Positions 51,214 to 62,176 of a DNA stretch of 64,000 nt are shown here, in pieces. Source of the DNA: Bradyrhizobium sp. CSA207 (GTDB taxonomy: Bacteria; Pseudomonadota; Alphaproteobacteria; Rhizobiales; Xanthobacteraceae). Location: contig NZ_JAACFT010000012.1 of NCBI RefSeq assembly GCF_029051685.1, positions 158,696 through 222,695 of the forward strand, written 5' to 3'. Both the position numbers and the translations under genes were made by a program. Below the pieces are notes generated by a model. That model was not told the origin of the DNA. It searched no databases and saw nothing but the letters and a program-made list of their open reading frames with translations. Position 1 is the stretch's first letter. The number at the start of each line of letters is the position of its first letter.

Positions 51214-53313
51214 GTGACACAGGCCAAGACACCTTCCCAGCCGCCAATCGCCCCCCGCCGGCCGCATTTCTTTACGCGGCACGGCATCACCGTGAGCGAC
51301 GACTATGCCTGGCTGAAGGACGACAAATGGCAGGAGGTGCTGCGCGATCCCGGCGTGCTCGATCCCGACATCCGCAGATACCTTGACGAAGAGAACGTCT
51401 ACACAGAGAGCCTGCTCGGCCACACCGGAGCGCTGCAAAAGACGCTGGTCCGCGAGATGCGCGGGCGCATCAAGGAGGACGATTCCAGCGTGCCGTCGCC
51501 GGATGGCCAGTTCGCCTACTTTCGCAAATTCCGGGAGGGCGGGCAGCATGAATTGTTCGGCCGCATGCCGCGCGACGGCGGCGATGGCCATATCGTGCTC
51601 GACGGCGATGCGCTTGCAAAAGACCACAAATATTTCAAGTTCGGTGGCAGCCGGCACTCGCCCGACCACAAGCTGCAAGCGTGGAGCGCGGACACCAAAG
51701 GCTCGGAATATTTTTCGATCCGGGTGCGCGATTGGGCGACGGGCCAGGATTTTGACGATGTCGTCGAGGAGACCGACGGCGGCATGGTCTGGAGCAAGGA
51801 TTGCAAAAGCTTCTTCTATGTGAAGCTCGACGACAATCACCGCCCCATGCAGGTGTGGCGGCACCGGCTGGGCACCAGACAGGCCGACGACACCCTGGTC
51901 TATGAGGAGCCGGATTCCGGCTGGTTCACCCATCTGCACGAGAGCACCAGCGGCCGCTTCTGCGTGATTGCGGGCGGCGACCACGAAACCTCCGAGCAGC
52001 GGCTGATCGATCTCGAAACCCCCGAGGCGCCGCCGCGGCTGGTCGCAGCGCGCGAGGAAGGCGTGCAATATTCGCTGGGCGACCGCGGCGATGAGCTCTT
52101 CATCCTCACCAATGCCGACGATGCCATCGACTTCAAGATCGTCACCGCGCCGCTTGCCTCGCCCGAGCGCAAGAACTGGCGGGATTTGATCCCGTATCGC
52201 CCCGGCATCTACATCATCGATTTCGATCTTTACGCCGGCCATCTGGTGCGGCTGGAGCGCGCCAACGCGCTGCCGGGAATCGTGATCCGCGATCTCAGCT
52301 CAAACGAAGAGCATGCGATCGCCTTCGACGAAGCGGCCTATTCGCTCGACACGATGGGCTCCTACGAATTCGAGACGACCATTTTGCGTTTCGCCTATTC
52401 GTCGATGACGACCCCGTCGGAGGTCTACGACTACGACATGGCCAAGCGCACGCGCACCCTGCGCAAGCGCCAGGAGATTCCGTCCGGCCATAATGCCGCC
52501 GGCTACGTCACCACGCGCATCATGGCCAAATCGCATGACGGCGCCGAGGTGCCGGTGTCGATCCTGTACCGGCGCGGGATCAAGCTCGACGGCTCGGCGC
52601 CGCTGCTGCTCTACGGCTACGGCTCCTACGGCATGGCGATGCCGGCCTCCTTCAACGCCAACCGCCTGTCGCTGGTCGATCGCGGCTTCGTTTACGCCAT
52701 CGCCCATATCCGCGGCGGCGCCGACAAGGGCTGGGGCTGGTATCTCGACGGCAAGCGCGAGAAGAAGACCAACAGCTTTGACGATTTCGCCGCCAGCGCA
52801 CGCGCGCTGATCGCTGCGAACTACACCAGCGCAAAGCGCATCGTCGGCCATGGCGGCTCGGCCGGCGGCATGCTGATGGGCGCGGTCGCCAACCGCGCCG
52901 GCGAATTGTTCGCCGGCATCGTCGCCGAAGTGCCGTTCGTCGACGTGCTCAACACCATGCTCGACGACACCTTGCCGCTGACGCCGCCGGAATGGCCGGA
53001 ATGGGGCAACCCGATCGAGAGCGAAAAGGATTTTCGCACGATCCTGTCCTACTCACCCTACGACAATGTCGCGGCCAGGGATTATCCGGCGATCCTGGCG
53101 ATGGGCGGCTTGACCGATCCACGCGTCACCTACTGGGAGCCGGCGAAATGGATCGCGCGCCTGCGCGCCACCATGCGCGGCGGCGGCCCGGTCCTGCTCC
53201 GCACCAACATGGGCGCCGGTCACGGCGGCGCATCGGGGCGCTTCAACCGGCTCGACGAAGTCGCGATCGTGTATGCGTTTGCGCTGTGGGCGGCGGGGAT
53301 GGCGGAAGCGTAA
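51214..53313 (+). CDS. Prolyl oligopeptidase family serine peptidase (S9, oligopeptidase B-like)
   Basis: This 699-residue protein has the N-terminal substrate-gating beta-propeller (~20-420) and a C-terminal alpha/beta-hydrolase domain. The catalytic triad is visible: Ser549 in GHGGSAGG, Asp635 in GGLTDPRV and His670 in GAGHGGASG. The Ser motif GGSAGG and the HGA-type ending fit oligopeptidase B/prolyl oligopeptidase, which cut short peptides in the cytoplasm; no signal peptide is seen. The start is GTG 51214, behind GAGGA; in-frame codons upstream run into the palindromic repeat. Confidence 0.91.
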   Translation: MTQAKTPSQPPIAPRRPHFFTRHGITVSDDYAWLKDDKWQEVLRDPGVLDPDIRRYLDEENVYTESLLGHTGALQKTLVREMRGRIKEDDSSVPSPDGQFAYFRKFREGGQHELFGRMPRDGGDGHIVLDGDALAKDHKYFKFGGSRHSPDHKLQAWSADTKGSEYFSIRVRDWATGQDFDDVVEETDGGMVWSKDCKSFFYVKLDDNHRPMQVWRHRLGTRQADDTLVYEEPDSGWFTHLHESTSGRFCVIAGGDHETSEQRLIDLETPEAPPRLVAAREEGVQYSLGDRGDELFILTNADDAIDFKIVTAPLASPERKNWRDLIPYRPGIYIIDFDLYAGHLVRLERANALPGIVIRDLSSNEEHAIAFDEAAYSLDTMGSYEFETTILRFAYSSMTTPSEVYDYDMAKRTRTLRKRQEIPSGHNAAGYVTTRIMAKSHDGAEVPVSILYRRGIKLDGSAPLLLYGYGSYGMAMPASFNANRLSLVDRGFVYAIAHIRGGADKGWGWYLDGKREKKTNSFDDFAASARALIAANYTSAKRIVGHGGSAGGMLMGAVANRAGELFAGIVAEVPFVDVLNTMLDDTLPLTPPEWPEWGNPIESEKDFRTILSYSPYDNVAARDYPAILAMGGLTDPRVTYWEPAKWIARLRATMRGGGPVLLRTNMGAGHGGASGRFNRLDEVAIVYAFALWAAGMAEA

Positions 53314-53316
53314 CTT

Positions 53317-53401
53317 GTAGCCCGGATGGAGCGCAGCGCAATCCGGGATTCGTGCAGACGGCAACACCGCCCCGGATTACGCGGCGCTCCATCCGGGCTA
53401 C
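53317..53401. repeat. Palindrome of the gtagcccggatggagcgcagcg type (copy 1)
   Basis: GTAGCCCGGATGGAGCGCAG at the left is mirrored by GCGCTCCATCCGGGCTAC at the right. It lies between convergent genes. A related copy is at 60298. Confidence 0.88.
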
Positions 53402-53416
53402 GGGTCCGCATCGGGT

Positions 53417-54136
53417 CTATCTTCCGTTCGCCTTCCGCCATGCCGCAAAATCGGTCAGCGTTTGCGGATCGGTGGCGGGATAGAGACCGAAGATGCCGCG
53501 CCCCTTGTTCACTTCCTCGGTGACGAAATCCTCGAACGCGGTCATCTCGAAGGTTTCGCTCGCGATCTCATCGGCGAGATGCGCGGGGATCACGATGACG
53601 CCGTCGCTGTCGCCGAGAATGACGTCGCCGGGAAACACCGGCGCATCGCCGCAGCCGATCGGGACATTGATCTCGATCGCGTGGTGCAGCGTCAGGTTGG
53701 TCGGCGCTGAGGGGCGATGGTGGAAGGCTGGGAAGCCGAGCTTGGCGATCTCGGCGGAATCGCGAAAGCCGCCGTCGGTGACGACGCCGGCGACGCCGCG
53801 CTTCATCAGCCGCGTTACCAGGATCGCGCCGGCGGAGGCCGCGCGCGCGTCCTTGCGGCTGTCCATCACCAGCACGCTGCCTGCCGGGCAATCCTCGACC
53901 GCCTTGCGCTGCGGGTGCGAGCGATCGCGAAACACCTCGATGGTGTTGAGGTCTTCGCGCGCCGGCATGTAGCGCAGCGTGAAGGCCTCGCCGACCATGG
54001 TCGGCTGGTCCGGGCTGAGGGGGTGCACATCCTGGATCATCTGGATGCGCAGGCCGCGCTTGAACAGCGCGGTGGCGACGGTGGCGGTGGAGACGGATTT
54101 GAGCTTGTTGCGGGTGGCTTCGGTGAGTTTTGTCAT
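53417..54136 (-). CDS. RraA-like / 4-hydroxy-4-methyl-2-oxoglutarate aldolase family protein
   Basis: This 239-residue protein has the RraA fold. The family motif is seen as VVTDGGFRDSAEI (Arg and Asp of the GGxRD active site in class II pyruvate aldolases), with GSVLVMDSR and VFPGDVILGDSDGVIVIP also typical. Despite the RraA name, members with the RD pair are metal-dependent aldolases. The neighbour on the same strand is a sugar-acid dehydratase, so this protein is a good candidate to cleave a 2-keto-3-deoxy sugar acid. That pairing is an inference; annotation pipelines often call it ribonuclease activity regulator. Confidence 0.82.
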   Translation of the reverse strand: MTKLTEATRNKLKSVSTATVATALFKRGLRIQMIQDVHPLSPDQPTMVGEAFTLRYMPAREDLNTIEVFRDRSHPQRKAVEDCPAGSVLVMDSRKDARAASAGAILVTRLMKRGVAGVVTDGGFRDSAEIAKLGFPAFHHRPSAPTNLTLHHAIEINVPIGCGDAPVFPGDVILGDSDGVIVIPAHLADEIASETFEMTAFEDFVTEEVNKGRGIFGLYPATDPQTLTDFAAWRKANGR

Positions 54137-54151
54137 GGTGTACTCTCTCTT

Positions 54152-54275
54152 GTCATTCCGGGGCGCGCGCAGCGCGAGCTAAGATGCGCAATTGCGCATC
54201 TGAGAATCCATCGGGCCGCAAATGCCGCGGTGAAATGGGTTCCGGGCTCGATGCTTCGCATCGCCCCGGAACGAC
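54152..54275. repeat. Palindrome of the gtcattccggggcg type
   Basis: GTCATTCCGGGGCG at the left end is mirrored by CGCCCCGGAACGAC at the right, with GATGCGCAATTGCGCATC as a perfect inner palindrome. It separates the dehydratase and aldolase genes within the probable operon. Confidence 0.85.
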
Positions 54276-54279
54276 AGCG

Positions 54280-56019
<1,740 letters not shown>

Positions 56020-56110
56020 TTTCCTTGTCCGTCCGGGGAATCCGCCCTGCTCTTCCCACAGGCGATCCATCCCTCGCAAGACGCCGGACTGAGGGGAAAC
56101 GGGCGTCTGC

Positions 56111-56130
56111 TATGCACACAGGCGTGCATA
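56111..56130. promoter_or_regulatory. Perfect palindrome upstream of the dehydratase-aldolase operon
   Basis: TATGCACACAGGCGTGCATA has 7-bp arms (TATGCAC/GTGCATA) and a 6-base spacer. It is 92 bases before the dehydratase start and 150 bases before the divergent receiver gene. It may be an operator of a GntR- or LacI-type sugar-acid regulator encoded elsewhere. Confidence 0.6.
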
Positions 56131-56279
56131 CGTCCCGGTGCAATGCAATAACGAACCCGACGGCACGGCAACCGGGCGCGAAGCCCTTGCAGGTTGAGCG
56201 GAATCCGCGCAACAATTTCACATTTGGTGCGTCGACTTCGCACCCGATTTGCCTCGCATCCGGCGCAGAGGACTGGAAT

Positions 56280-56699
56280 TTGGCCAACATCCTGATCGTG
56301 GATGACGATCCGGCCGTGCAGATCACGATCCGGCTGCTCCTCGAGAGGGCCGGTCATCACGTGACGGTCGCCGGCGACGGCCGCAGCGGGCTGGCGCTGT
56401 TCGAGACCAGCCAGTTCGACCTCTTGTTTCTCAACATCTTCATGCCCGGAATGGACGGGCTGGAGACCATGCGCCACGTCCGGGCGCAGCAGCCGGCTAT
56501 TCCGATCATCGTCATTTCCGGCCGCTCGGTCACGCCGGATGCCTATGCCGAGCCGGATTTCCTGAGGATGGCAACCAAGCTCGGCGCGGTGGCGAGCTTG
56601 CAGAAGCCGTTCCGGGCCGACGCGCTGCTCGCCGCAGTCGACGGCTGCCTTGACGCCGGCAAGCCGGAGGGTCCCGATGTCAGCACCGGCCGCCGATGA
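56280..56699 (+). CDS. Receiver-domain protein with Asn at the phospho-acceptor site
   Basis: This 139-residue single receiver domain begins MANILIVDDDPAVQITIRLL. The acidic pocket (DDD at 8-10) and the switch Lys (LQKPFRADAL) are kept, but the phospho-accepting Asp is Asn52 (LLFLNIFMPGMDG). It therefore cannot be phosphorylated normally. The TTG at 56280 follows AGAGGA; the open frame upstream has no receiver-like sequence. It overlaps the hybrid kinase gene by 23 bases, so the pair is co-translated. It may act as a constitutive or decoy partner of the kinase. Confidence 0.85.
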   Translation: MANILIVDDDPAVQITIRLLLERAGHHVTVAGDGRSGLALFETSQFDLLFLNIFMPGMDGLETMRHVRAQQPAIPIIVISGRSVTPDAYAEPDFLRMATKLGAVASLQKPFRADALLAAVDGCLDAGKPEGPDVSTGRR

Positions 56700-59600
56700 T
56701 GAAGACGTCCGTTCCGTTCCAGGCCCGAACAGGCGCGGTGACTCGAGCAACGATGCGAAGATTCCCATGACGCTCGCCACCCGGCTGGCCATCGCGATGA
56801 TCCTGCTGGTGGCGGTTACCGTGGCCGCGGTCGGCTGGCTCGGCTATCGCAACATCACCCAAGCCGTCATTCCGCGGGTCTTGGAGCGCATTGAGGCCCA
56901 GTCGCGCCTGCGCGCTAACAATCTTGAATCCTACGTTGCCGGCGCGCGCGGCGATCTGGTCGGTTATCGCTCCGCCGCAGCCATCAATGGCCTGATCCGC
57001 GCTCACATCGGTGGCGGCGTTGACGCCATTGACGGCGTTTCGGAGCAAACCTGGCGCGAGCGCATTGCAGCGCGGCTCGCGGCCGAGATCGAGGCCAAAC
57101 CCAGCTACGGACAGTTTCGAATCATCGGGCTTGAGGACGACCAGCGCGAGCTGGTCCGCGTCGATCGCTCGGGCCCGAATGGAGCGGCACGGATCGTCCC
57201 CAACGGCGAACTGGAGCGCAAGAGCGAGCGGGCCTATTTCCAGGAAACAATTCGGTTGGCGCCGGGCGAAATCTACGTTTCGCCGGTCGATCTCGCCACC
57301 CGCCAGGGCGGAACCACGGCCCTTCACACGCCGACTTTGCGTGTCGCGACGCCGCTGTTCACACCGGACGGCAAGCCGTTCGGTATCATCATCGCCAATA
57401 TCGACATGCGTCCGGCACTCGACCGCGTCCGCTCGACCACGGGCTCGGGGGGAGAGATCTACGTCGTGAATTCGCGCGGCGACTATCTCGTCCATCCCGA
57501 TCGTGCGCGAGAATTCGGCTCGGTGCGAGGTCACCCCACCAACTGGCGCAATGACTTTCCATTTTTTGCAGGCCAGGCCGGCACGCTGGAAGGATCCACG
57601 CAGCTCATCACCGACGGGTCGGGCCGGCCGAGCGGCGCGGCGATCGCGCCGGCGCTGCTTGCGGGCAAGGAATGGGTCGCGATCATCGAGACAGTTCCTC
57701 CGTCCGTGTTCGGCCGCGTGCCGGCGGCCATTCAAAAAACGTCCTTGCTCGTCGGCGTGCTTGCCGTCCTCGCCGCGGCGTCACTCGCGGTGCTCCTGGC
57801 GCGCTCATTGACTCGCCCGATCGGGCGCCTGACCACGGCGGTGGAGGCAATCGGCAGCGGACGTCCGGCGGACATTCCCGTCGATGCCGGCGGCGAGACC
57901 GGCGTGCTGGCCCGGGCTTTTGCTCGGATGGTCGAAGAGACGCGGGCGAAAACAGCCGCTCTCGAACGAGAGGTCCAGGAGCATCGCCGCACCGAGGCCG
58001 CGCGAAGCCATCATGCGACGCGCGAGCGCCTGTTCAGTGCCGCTGTCGAATCCTCCGACGATGCCATCGTGATGCAATCGCTCGATGCCGTCATCACGGG
58101 CTGGAATCCCGCCGCCGAACGCCTCTATGGCTATTCGGCCGACGAGGCGATCGGGAAATCCACCTCGATCATTGTTCCGCCCGACCGCCGCGAGCAGGGC
58201 AAGGATATTTTGCAGCGGATCGCCCGGGGTGAGCCGATCGAACGCTTCGAGACGGTGCGCCTGTGCAAGGACGGCACGCCGGTCGAGATCTCGCTCAGCC
58301 TCTCCCCGATCAGGGGGCCGTCGGGTGAGATCGTCGGCGCCTCCGGATCGGCCCGCAGCCTCACCGAGGCGCGACGGACCGAGCGCGCGCTACAGCAACA
58401 GATCGAGGAGCGGCGGCAGATCTTCGACACCTCACAGGATCTGATCATGGTCATGGACTCGCACGGGCATATCGCGCAGATCAGCCCGAGCAGCGAAACT
58501 ATTCTCGGCTACCGGCCGGAGGAGATGATCGGCCGCAGCGGCGCCGACTTCATTCATCCCGATCATCTGGAGAAATCCCGCGAGGAGATGCGGGCGATGC
58601 GGCGCGGCGATCACCCCAAGCTCGACGACACCCGCTGCTTCCACAAGAACGGGCATGAGGTCTGGCTATCCTGGCTCGGCAACTGGTCGGAGCCGGCCAA
58701 ACGCTTCTTCTTCGTCGGGCGCGACATGACCGAAGCCCGGCTCGCGCAGGAATCCCTGCGCGAGAGCGAACGGCTCGCCCACGACATCGTCGAGACCGCG
58801 CTCGACGCCTTCGTCCAAACCGACGCGACCGGCAGAATCCTGAACTGGAACTCGCAGGCCGAGCAGCTGTTCGGCTGGCAACGCGACGAGGTGCTCGGCA
58901 AGAGCACGATCGACCTGATCGTTGCCCCCAGCGAACGCGAGCGGGCCAGAACGGGTCTGCAACGCTTCCTGGAGTCCGGACAAAGCAGCCCGCTCAACCG
59001 CCGCCGCGAACTCGCGGTCCGCCGCCGCGACGGCAAGGAGTTCAAGGCCGAGCTGAGCGTCACGGCACTGAAGCGCCGCGAGGGCCTCCTGTTCAACATC
59101 TTCTACCGCGACCTCACCGACAAGATCGCGGCCGAGGAGCGGATCCGCCATGCCGAAAAGATGGAGGCGGTCGGCCAGCTCACCGGCGGGGTGGCGCACG
59201 ACTTCAACAACATCCTCACCGTCATCACCGGAACGATCGAGATCCTGGCTGACGCCGTGGCCAAGGAGCCGGAACTTGCGGCGATCACGAAGATGATCGA
59301 CGAGGCCGCTGGGCGCGGCGCCGAGCTGACCCAGCACCTGCTTGCGTTTGCGCGCAAGCAACCGCTGCAACCGCGCGAGATCGACATCAACTCGCTGATC
59401 ATCGACACCGCGAAGCTGTTGCGGCCGACGCTGGGCGAGCAGATCCAGATCGAATCCGTATTCGAGGACGAGAGCTGCGTCGCGATCGTCGATCCCAACC
59501 AGCTCACCACGGCCATCCTCAACCTCGCGCTCAACGCCCGCGACGCCATGCCCGGCGGCGGCAAGCTGATCGTCGAGACGGGCGCGGCCTATCTCGACGA

Positions 59601-60273
59601 GGTCTATGCCAGCGTCAACGACGTCCCGCCCGGGCACTATGTGCTGATTGCCGTGAGCGACACCGGTGCCGGTATCCCCGCCAACATGCTGGCGAGGGTG
59701 TTCGACCCCTTCTTCACCTCGAAGGGACCCGGCAAGGGCACCGGACTCGGGCTCTCCATGGTCTACGGCTTCATCAAGCAGTCCGCAGGGCACATCAAGA
59801 TCTACAGCGAAGAGGGTCACGGCACCACGATCAAGATGTATCTGCCGCCCGGCAAGACCGCCACGGCGGTTGCCGACGGCGTGACGCCGTCAACGGTCGA
59901 GGGCGGACGCGAAACGATCCTCGTGGTCGAGGACGACCGGCTGGTGCGCGACTACGTGCTGGCGCAGCTGCATGCGCTCGGCTACGTCACTTTGCAGGCC
60001 GCAAACGCCGCGGAGGCACTCGCGATTGTCGCCGCCGGCAAGCCGTTCGACCTGCTGTTCACCGACGTGATCATGCCCGGCAAGATGAACGGGCGGCAGC
60101 TTGCTGACGAGCTGTTGAAGACGCGGCCCGATCTCAGGGTGGTCTTCACGTCCGGCTACACCGAGAATGCGATCATCCATCACGGCCGGCTGGATTCAGG
60201 CGTCCTGTTGCTGGCAAAGCCCTATCGCAAGTCGGATCTCGCACGGATCATCCGCAAGGCGCTGAACGGCTGA
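56677..60273 (+). CDS. Large hybrid sensor histidine kinase (Cache, HAMP, three PAS, kinase, receiver)
   Basis: This 1198-residue protein has a TM helix (~34-54), a periplasmic double-Cache-like sensor (~60-350), a second TM (~355-377), HAMP (~378-430), PAS domains at ~450-565, ~580-700 and ~705-820, a HisKA domain with phospho-accepting His841 (GGVAHDFNNIL), HATPase (~950-1070; DTGAGIPANML, GTGLGLSMVYG) and a C-terminal receiver with Asp1130 (LLFTDVIMPG). ATG 56677 has GGAGGG upstream. It overlaps the upstream receiver gene. The FixJ-like regulator at 60404 is nearby on the opposite strand and could be a target. Confidence 0.92.
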   Translation: MSAPAADDEDVRSVPGPNRRGDSSNDAKIPMTLATRLAIAMILLVAVTVAAVGWLGYRNITQAVIPRVLERIEAQSRLRANNLESYVAGARGDLVGYRSAAAINGLIRAHIGGGVDAIDGVSEQTWRERIAARLAAEIEAKPSYGQFRIIGLEDDQRELVRVDRSGPNGAARIVPNGELERKSERAYFQETIRLAPGEIYVSPVDLATRQGGTTALHTPTLRVATPLFTPDGKPFGIIIANIDMRPALDRVRSTTGSGGEIYVVNSRGDYLVHPDRAREFGSVRGHPTNWRNDFPFFAGQAGTLEGSTQLITDGSGRPSGAAIAPALLAGKEWVAIIETVPPSVFGRVPAAIQKTSLLVGVLAVLAAASLAVLLARSLTRPIGRLTTAVEAIGSGRPADIPVDAGGETGVLARAFARMVEETRAKTAALEREVQEHRRTEAARSHHATRERLFSAAVESSDDAIVMQSLDAVITGWNPAAERLYGYSADEAIGKSTSIIVPPDRREQGKDILQRIARGEPIERFETVRLCKDGTPVEISLSLSPIRGPSGEIVGASGSARSLTEARRTERALQQQIEERRQIFDTSQDLIMVMDSHGHIAQISPSSETILGYRPEEMIGRSGADFIHPDHLEKSREEMRAMRRGDHPKLDDTRCFHKNGHEVWLSWLGNWSEPAKRFFFVGRDMTEARLAQESLRESERLAHDIVETALDAFVQTDATGRILNWNSQAEQLFGWQRDEVLGKSTIDLIVAPSERERARTGLQRFLESGQSSPLNRRRELAVRRRDGKEFKAELSVTALKRREGLLFNIFYRDLTDKIAAEERIRHAEKMEAVGQLTGGVAHDFNNILTVITGTIEILADAVAKEPELAAITKMIDEAAGRGAELTQHLLAFARKQPLQPREIDINSLIIDTAKLLRPTLGEQIQIESVFEDESCVAIVDPNQLTTAILNLALNARDAMPGGGKLIVETGAAYLDEVYASVNDVPPGHYVLIAVSDTGAGIPANMLARVFDPFFTSKGPGKGTGLGLSMVYGFIKQSAGHIKIYSEEGHGTTIKMYLPPGKTATAVADGVTPSTVEGGRETILVVEDDRLVRDYVLAQLHALGYVTLQAANAAEALAIVAAGKPFDLLFTDVIMPGKMNGRQLADELLKTRPDLRVVFTSGYTENAIIHHGRLDSGVLLLAKPYRKSDLARIIRKALNG

Positions 60274-60297
60274 TGCGCGTGGGCCAGGTGAGATCCC

Positions 60298-60386
60298 GTA
60301 GCCCGGATTGCGCTGTAGCGTAATCCGGGAAACGTCTCGCCACGTACGCGGGGCCCCGGATTTCGCTTTCGCTCCATCCGGGCTAC
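60298..60386. repeat. Palindrome of the gtagcccggatggagcgcagcg type (copy 2)
   Basis: GTAGCCCGGATTGCGCTGTA and GCTCCATCCGGGCTAC form the outer arms. It lies between the convergent hybrid-kinase and FixJ-like genes. Confidence 0.87.
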
Positions 60387-60403
60387 GAAGCTTACCGATC
60401 GAC

Positions 60404-61039
60404 TTACGACGCGCGCTGGGCTGCTGTCATCACGATACGGATCAGATCGGCGGCATTGCGCGCGCCGAGCTTCTTCATGATGTTGGCGCGGTGGTCCTCG
60501 ATCGTGCGCGGGCTGATGCCGAGCGTGCGGCCGGCTTCCTTGTTGGAAGCACCGGCGGCGAACTGTTCGAGCACCTCGCGTTCACGCCGCGTCAGCGGCT
60601 CGCGTCCGGGGAAATGCAGCGAGCCGAATTTCGGCGATACGCTCTCTGCCTGCCTGCGTGCATAGGCCCCGATCGCCTCGTCCAGCCGGCCGACGATCTC
60701 GCTGCCTCTGAACGGCTTCTCGATGAAGTCGAGCGCGCCGCTCTTGATGGCGCCCACCGCCATCGAGATGTCGCCCTGCCCGGAGATCATGAAGATCGGC
60801 GCAGGATAATCCTCGCCTTGCAGCTCCTTCAGAATGTCGAGGCCCGACTTTCCGGGAATATGCACATCGAGCAGGATTGCAGCCGGCGTGCGGCTTCGTG
60901 CGACGGAGAGCAACGCTGCGCCATCCGCGAAACAGATCACCTCATAGCCTGCCGCCTTCAACACCATCGACAAGGTGTCGCGAACGGCAGGGTCGTCGTC
61001 GACGACGAAGATTTCACCACGAGTGGTTTGTTCGGCCAT
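60404..61039 (-). CDS. FixJ-like two-component response regulator (receiver + LuxR-type HTH)
   Basis: This 211-residue protein has a receiver domain (~9-120; phospho-Asp in ILLDVHIPGKSG, Lys in IEKPFRG) and a C-terminal LuxR/NarL helix-turn-helix (~148-205: LTRREREVLEQFAAGASNKE, LGISPRTIEDHRANIMKKL). It is of the FixJ type. The ATG is at 61039. A perfect palindrome at 61115 lies in the shared upstream region with a divergent small gene. It is convergent with the hybrid kinase, a possible phosphodonor. Confidence 0.92.
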   Translation of the reverse strand: MAEQTTRGEIFVVDDDPAVRDTLSMVLKAAGYEVICFADGAALLSVARSRTPAAILLDVHIPGKSGLDILKELQGEDYPAPIFMISGQGDISMAVGAIKSGALDFIEKPFRGSEIVGRLDEAIGAYARRQAESVSPKFGSLHFPGREPLTRREREVLEQFAAGASNKEAGRTLGISPRTIEDHRANIMKKLGARNAADLIRIVMTAAQRAS

Positions 61040-61114
61040 ATGCAGCGTCCATTCGGCGATACAAGGACTCGCGTCCGCGCCAACGGTTATGGCGTTCGGC
61101 GCAGATTCGGCCCA

Positions 61115-61130
61115 CCCGTATTTGTACGGG
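61115..61130. promoter_or_regulatory. Perfect palindrome in the FixJ-like/61191 divergent region
   Basis: CCCGTATTTGTACGGG has 6-bp arms and a 4-base spacer. It is 76 bases from the regulator start and 61 bases from the gene at 61191. It is a likely site for a LuxR-type dimer; autoregulation is inferred. Confidence 0.62.
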
Positions 61131-61190
61131 ACATGGACTTAACGCACAAGTAGCGGCAAGGCGTCTAATTGCAAGGGACGGAGAATATCC

Positions 61191-61517
61191 ATGCTAAATT
61201 TTGCCGGGTCGTTCCCTCGCGCCACGACGCCCGAAGCCGACAGCCGTCAGTTGATCGCGGCAGATCTTCGCGCGTTGATCGCGCAGATCGAGAGCAGTAT
61301 GCGCCTGCTCGACGCAGCGATGGCGGACGACGGCAACCAGGCGAGTTCCCCAGACATCTTCGTACTCGACGACCTCGCGCCCCATTATGCCGCGGCGAGC
61401 GCCGCCCTCAACGCCTGCCGCGCCGGCCTCGGTCACGCGCTGCAATCCTTGTCGGAATTCGGCGATCCGATGGAGATAGCAATGGGTCCGGCAAACCTGC
61501 CGCACCCGATCGCATAG
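61191..61517 (+). CDS. Hypothetical protein, helical, 108 residues
   Basis: I do not recognise a family. The protein is acidic and helical (RQLIAADLRALIAQIESSMR, then HYAAASAALNACRAGLGHAL) with a Pro-rich end and no membrane segment. The ATG follows GGGACGGAG at good spacing, so it is probably translated. It is divergent from the FixJ-like regulator and shares the palindrome at 61115 with it, so it may be a target gene. Confidence 0.65.
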   Translation: MLNFAGSFPRATTPEADSRQLIAADLRALIAQIESSMRLLDAAMADDGNQASSPDIFVLDDLAPHYAAASAALNACRAGLGHALQSLSEFGDPMEIAMGPANLPHPIA

Positions 61518-61529
61518 CAGCTCCCCGCT

Positions 61530-62033
61530 TTACGCGCGGTGCCGTTCCACGATCGCGTCGGTCGCGACACCGCCCCAGGTGTGCATCGCCGGGAGGCCCA
61601 TCGCGGCTTTGCCGAGATTGGCGAGGCTGATGCGCAGGGCAGCGAGGTCGAGCGGCTTCGGCAGGCTCTGGAGCTCGATCCCGACGGATCTGGCAAAGTT
61701 GCGGGCGGCGCTGCGGCGCTTGCCGTCCATGCCGCTGATGACGATCACGGCGCCTGCGAATTTCGCCGCCGCCATCTCGCGCAGCACGTCGATGCCGTCG
61801 CCGTCCTCCAGCACGAGATCGAGCGTCACGCAGTCGAAGCGGGCGGCGCGAAGCTTTTCGATCGCCTCCGCCACGGACGGCGCCACGGTGACTTCGTGGC
61901 CGGCCTGCCTGGCGGCGACCGTGATCAGGCTGCGCTGCGTGGCATCGTCATCGACCACCAGGAGCTGAAGGGCGCGCCGCTCGGCGACGTCGGGCAGGTT
62001 TGACGAGACGGGGGAGAGAGGGCTTCTTGGCAT
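61530..62033 (-). CDS. Stand-alone receiver-domain response regulator
   Basis: This 167-residue protein has a ~25-residue tail before the receiver (LQLLVVDDDATQRSLITVAA), phospho-Asp72 (CVTLDLVLEDGDGID) and the switch Lys (LPKPLDLAALR). The C-terminal 30 residues are not a DNA-binding domain. The ATG at 62033 has AGGA upstream. The partner kinase is unknown; the chemotaxis genes that follow on the same strand upstream may be related. Confidence 0.82.
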   Translation of the reverse strand: MPRSPLSPVSSNLPDVAERRALQLLVVDDDATQRSLITVAARQAGHEVTVAPSVAEAIEKLRAARFDCVTLDLVLEDGDGIDVLREMAAAKFAGAVIVISGMDGKRRSAARNFARSVGIELQSLPKPLDLAALRISLANLGKAAMGLPAMHTWGGVATDAIVERHRA

Positions 62034-62176
62034 TGCCGAATCCTGAGTTGAGACCGGCAATCGATACACGGTTCGCGCTTAAGCCACGTAAAGCCAGTGC
62101 GGCGAATTCATCCGGATGTTTTCAGAAAATGTGAAGCAACGTGTCGGGAAAGCGCGATGGTGGATCCGCGCGCAGA

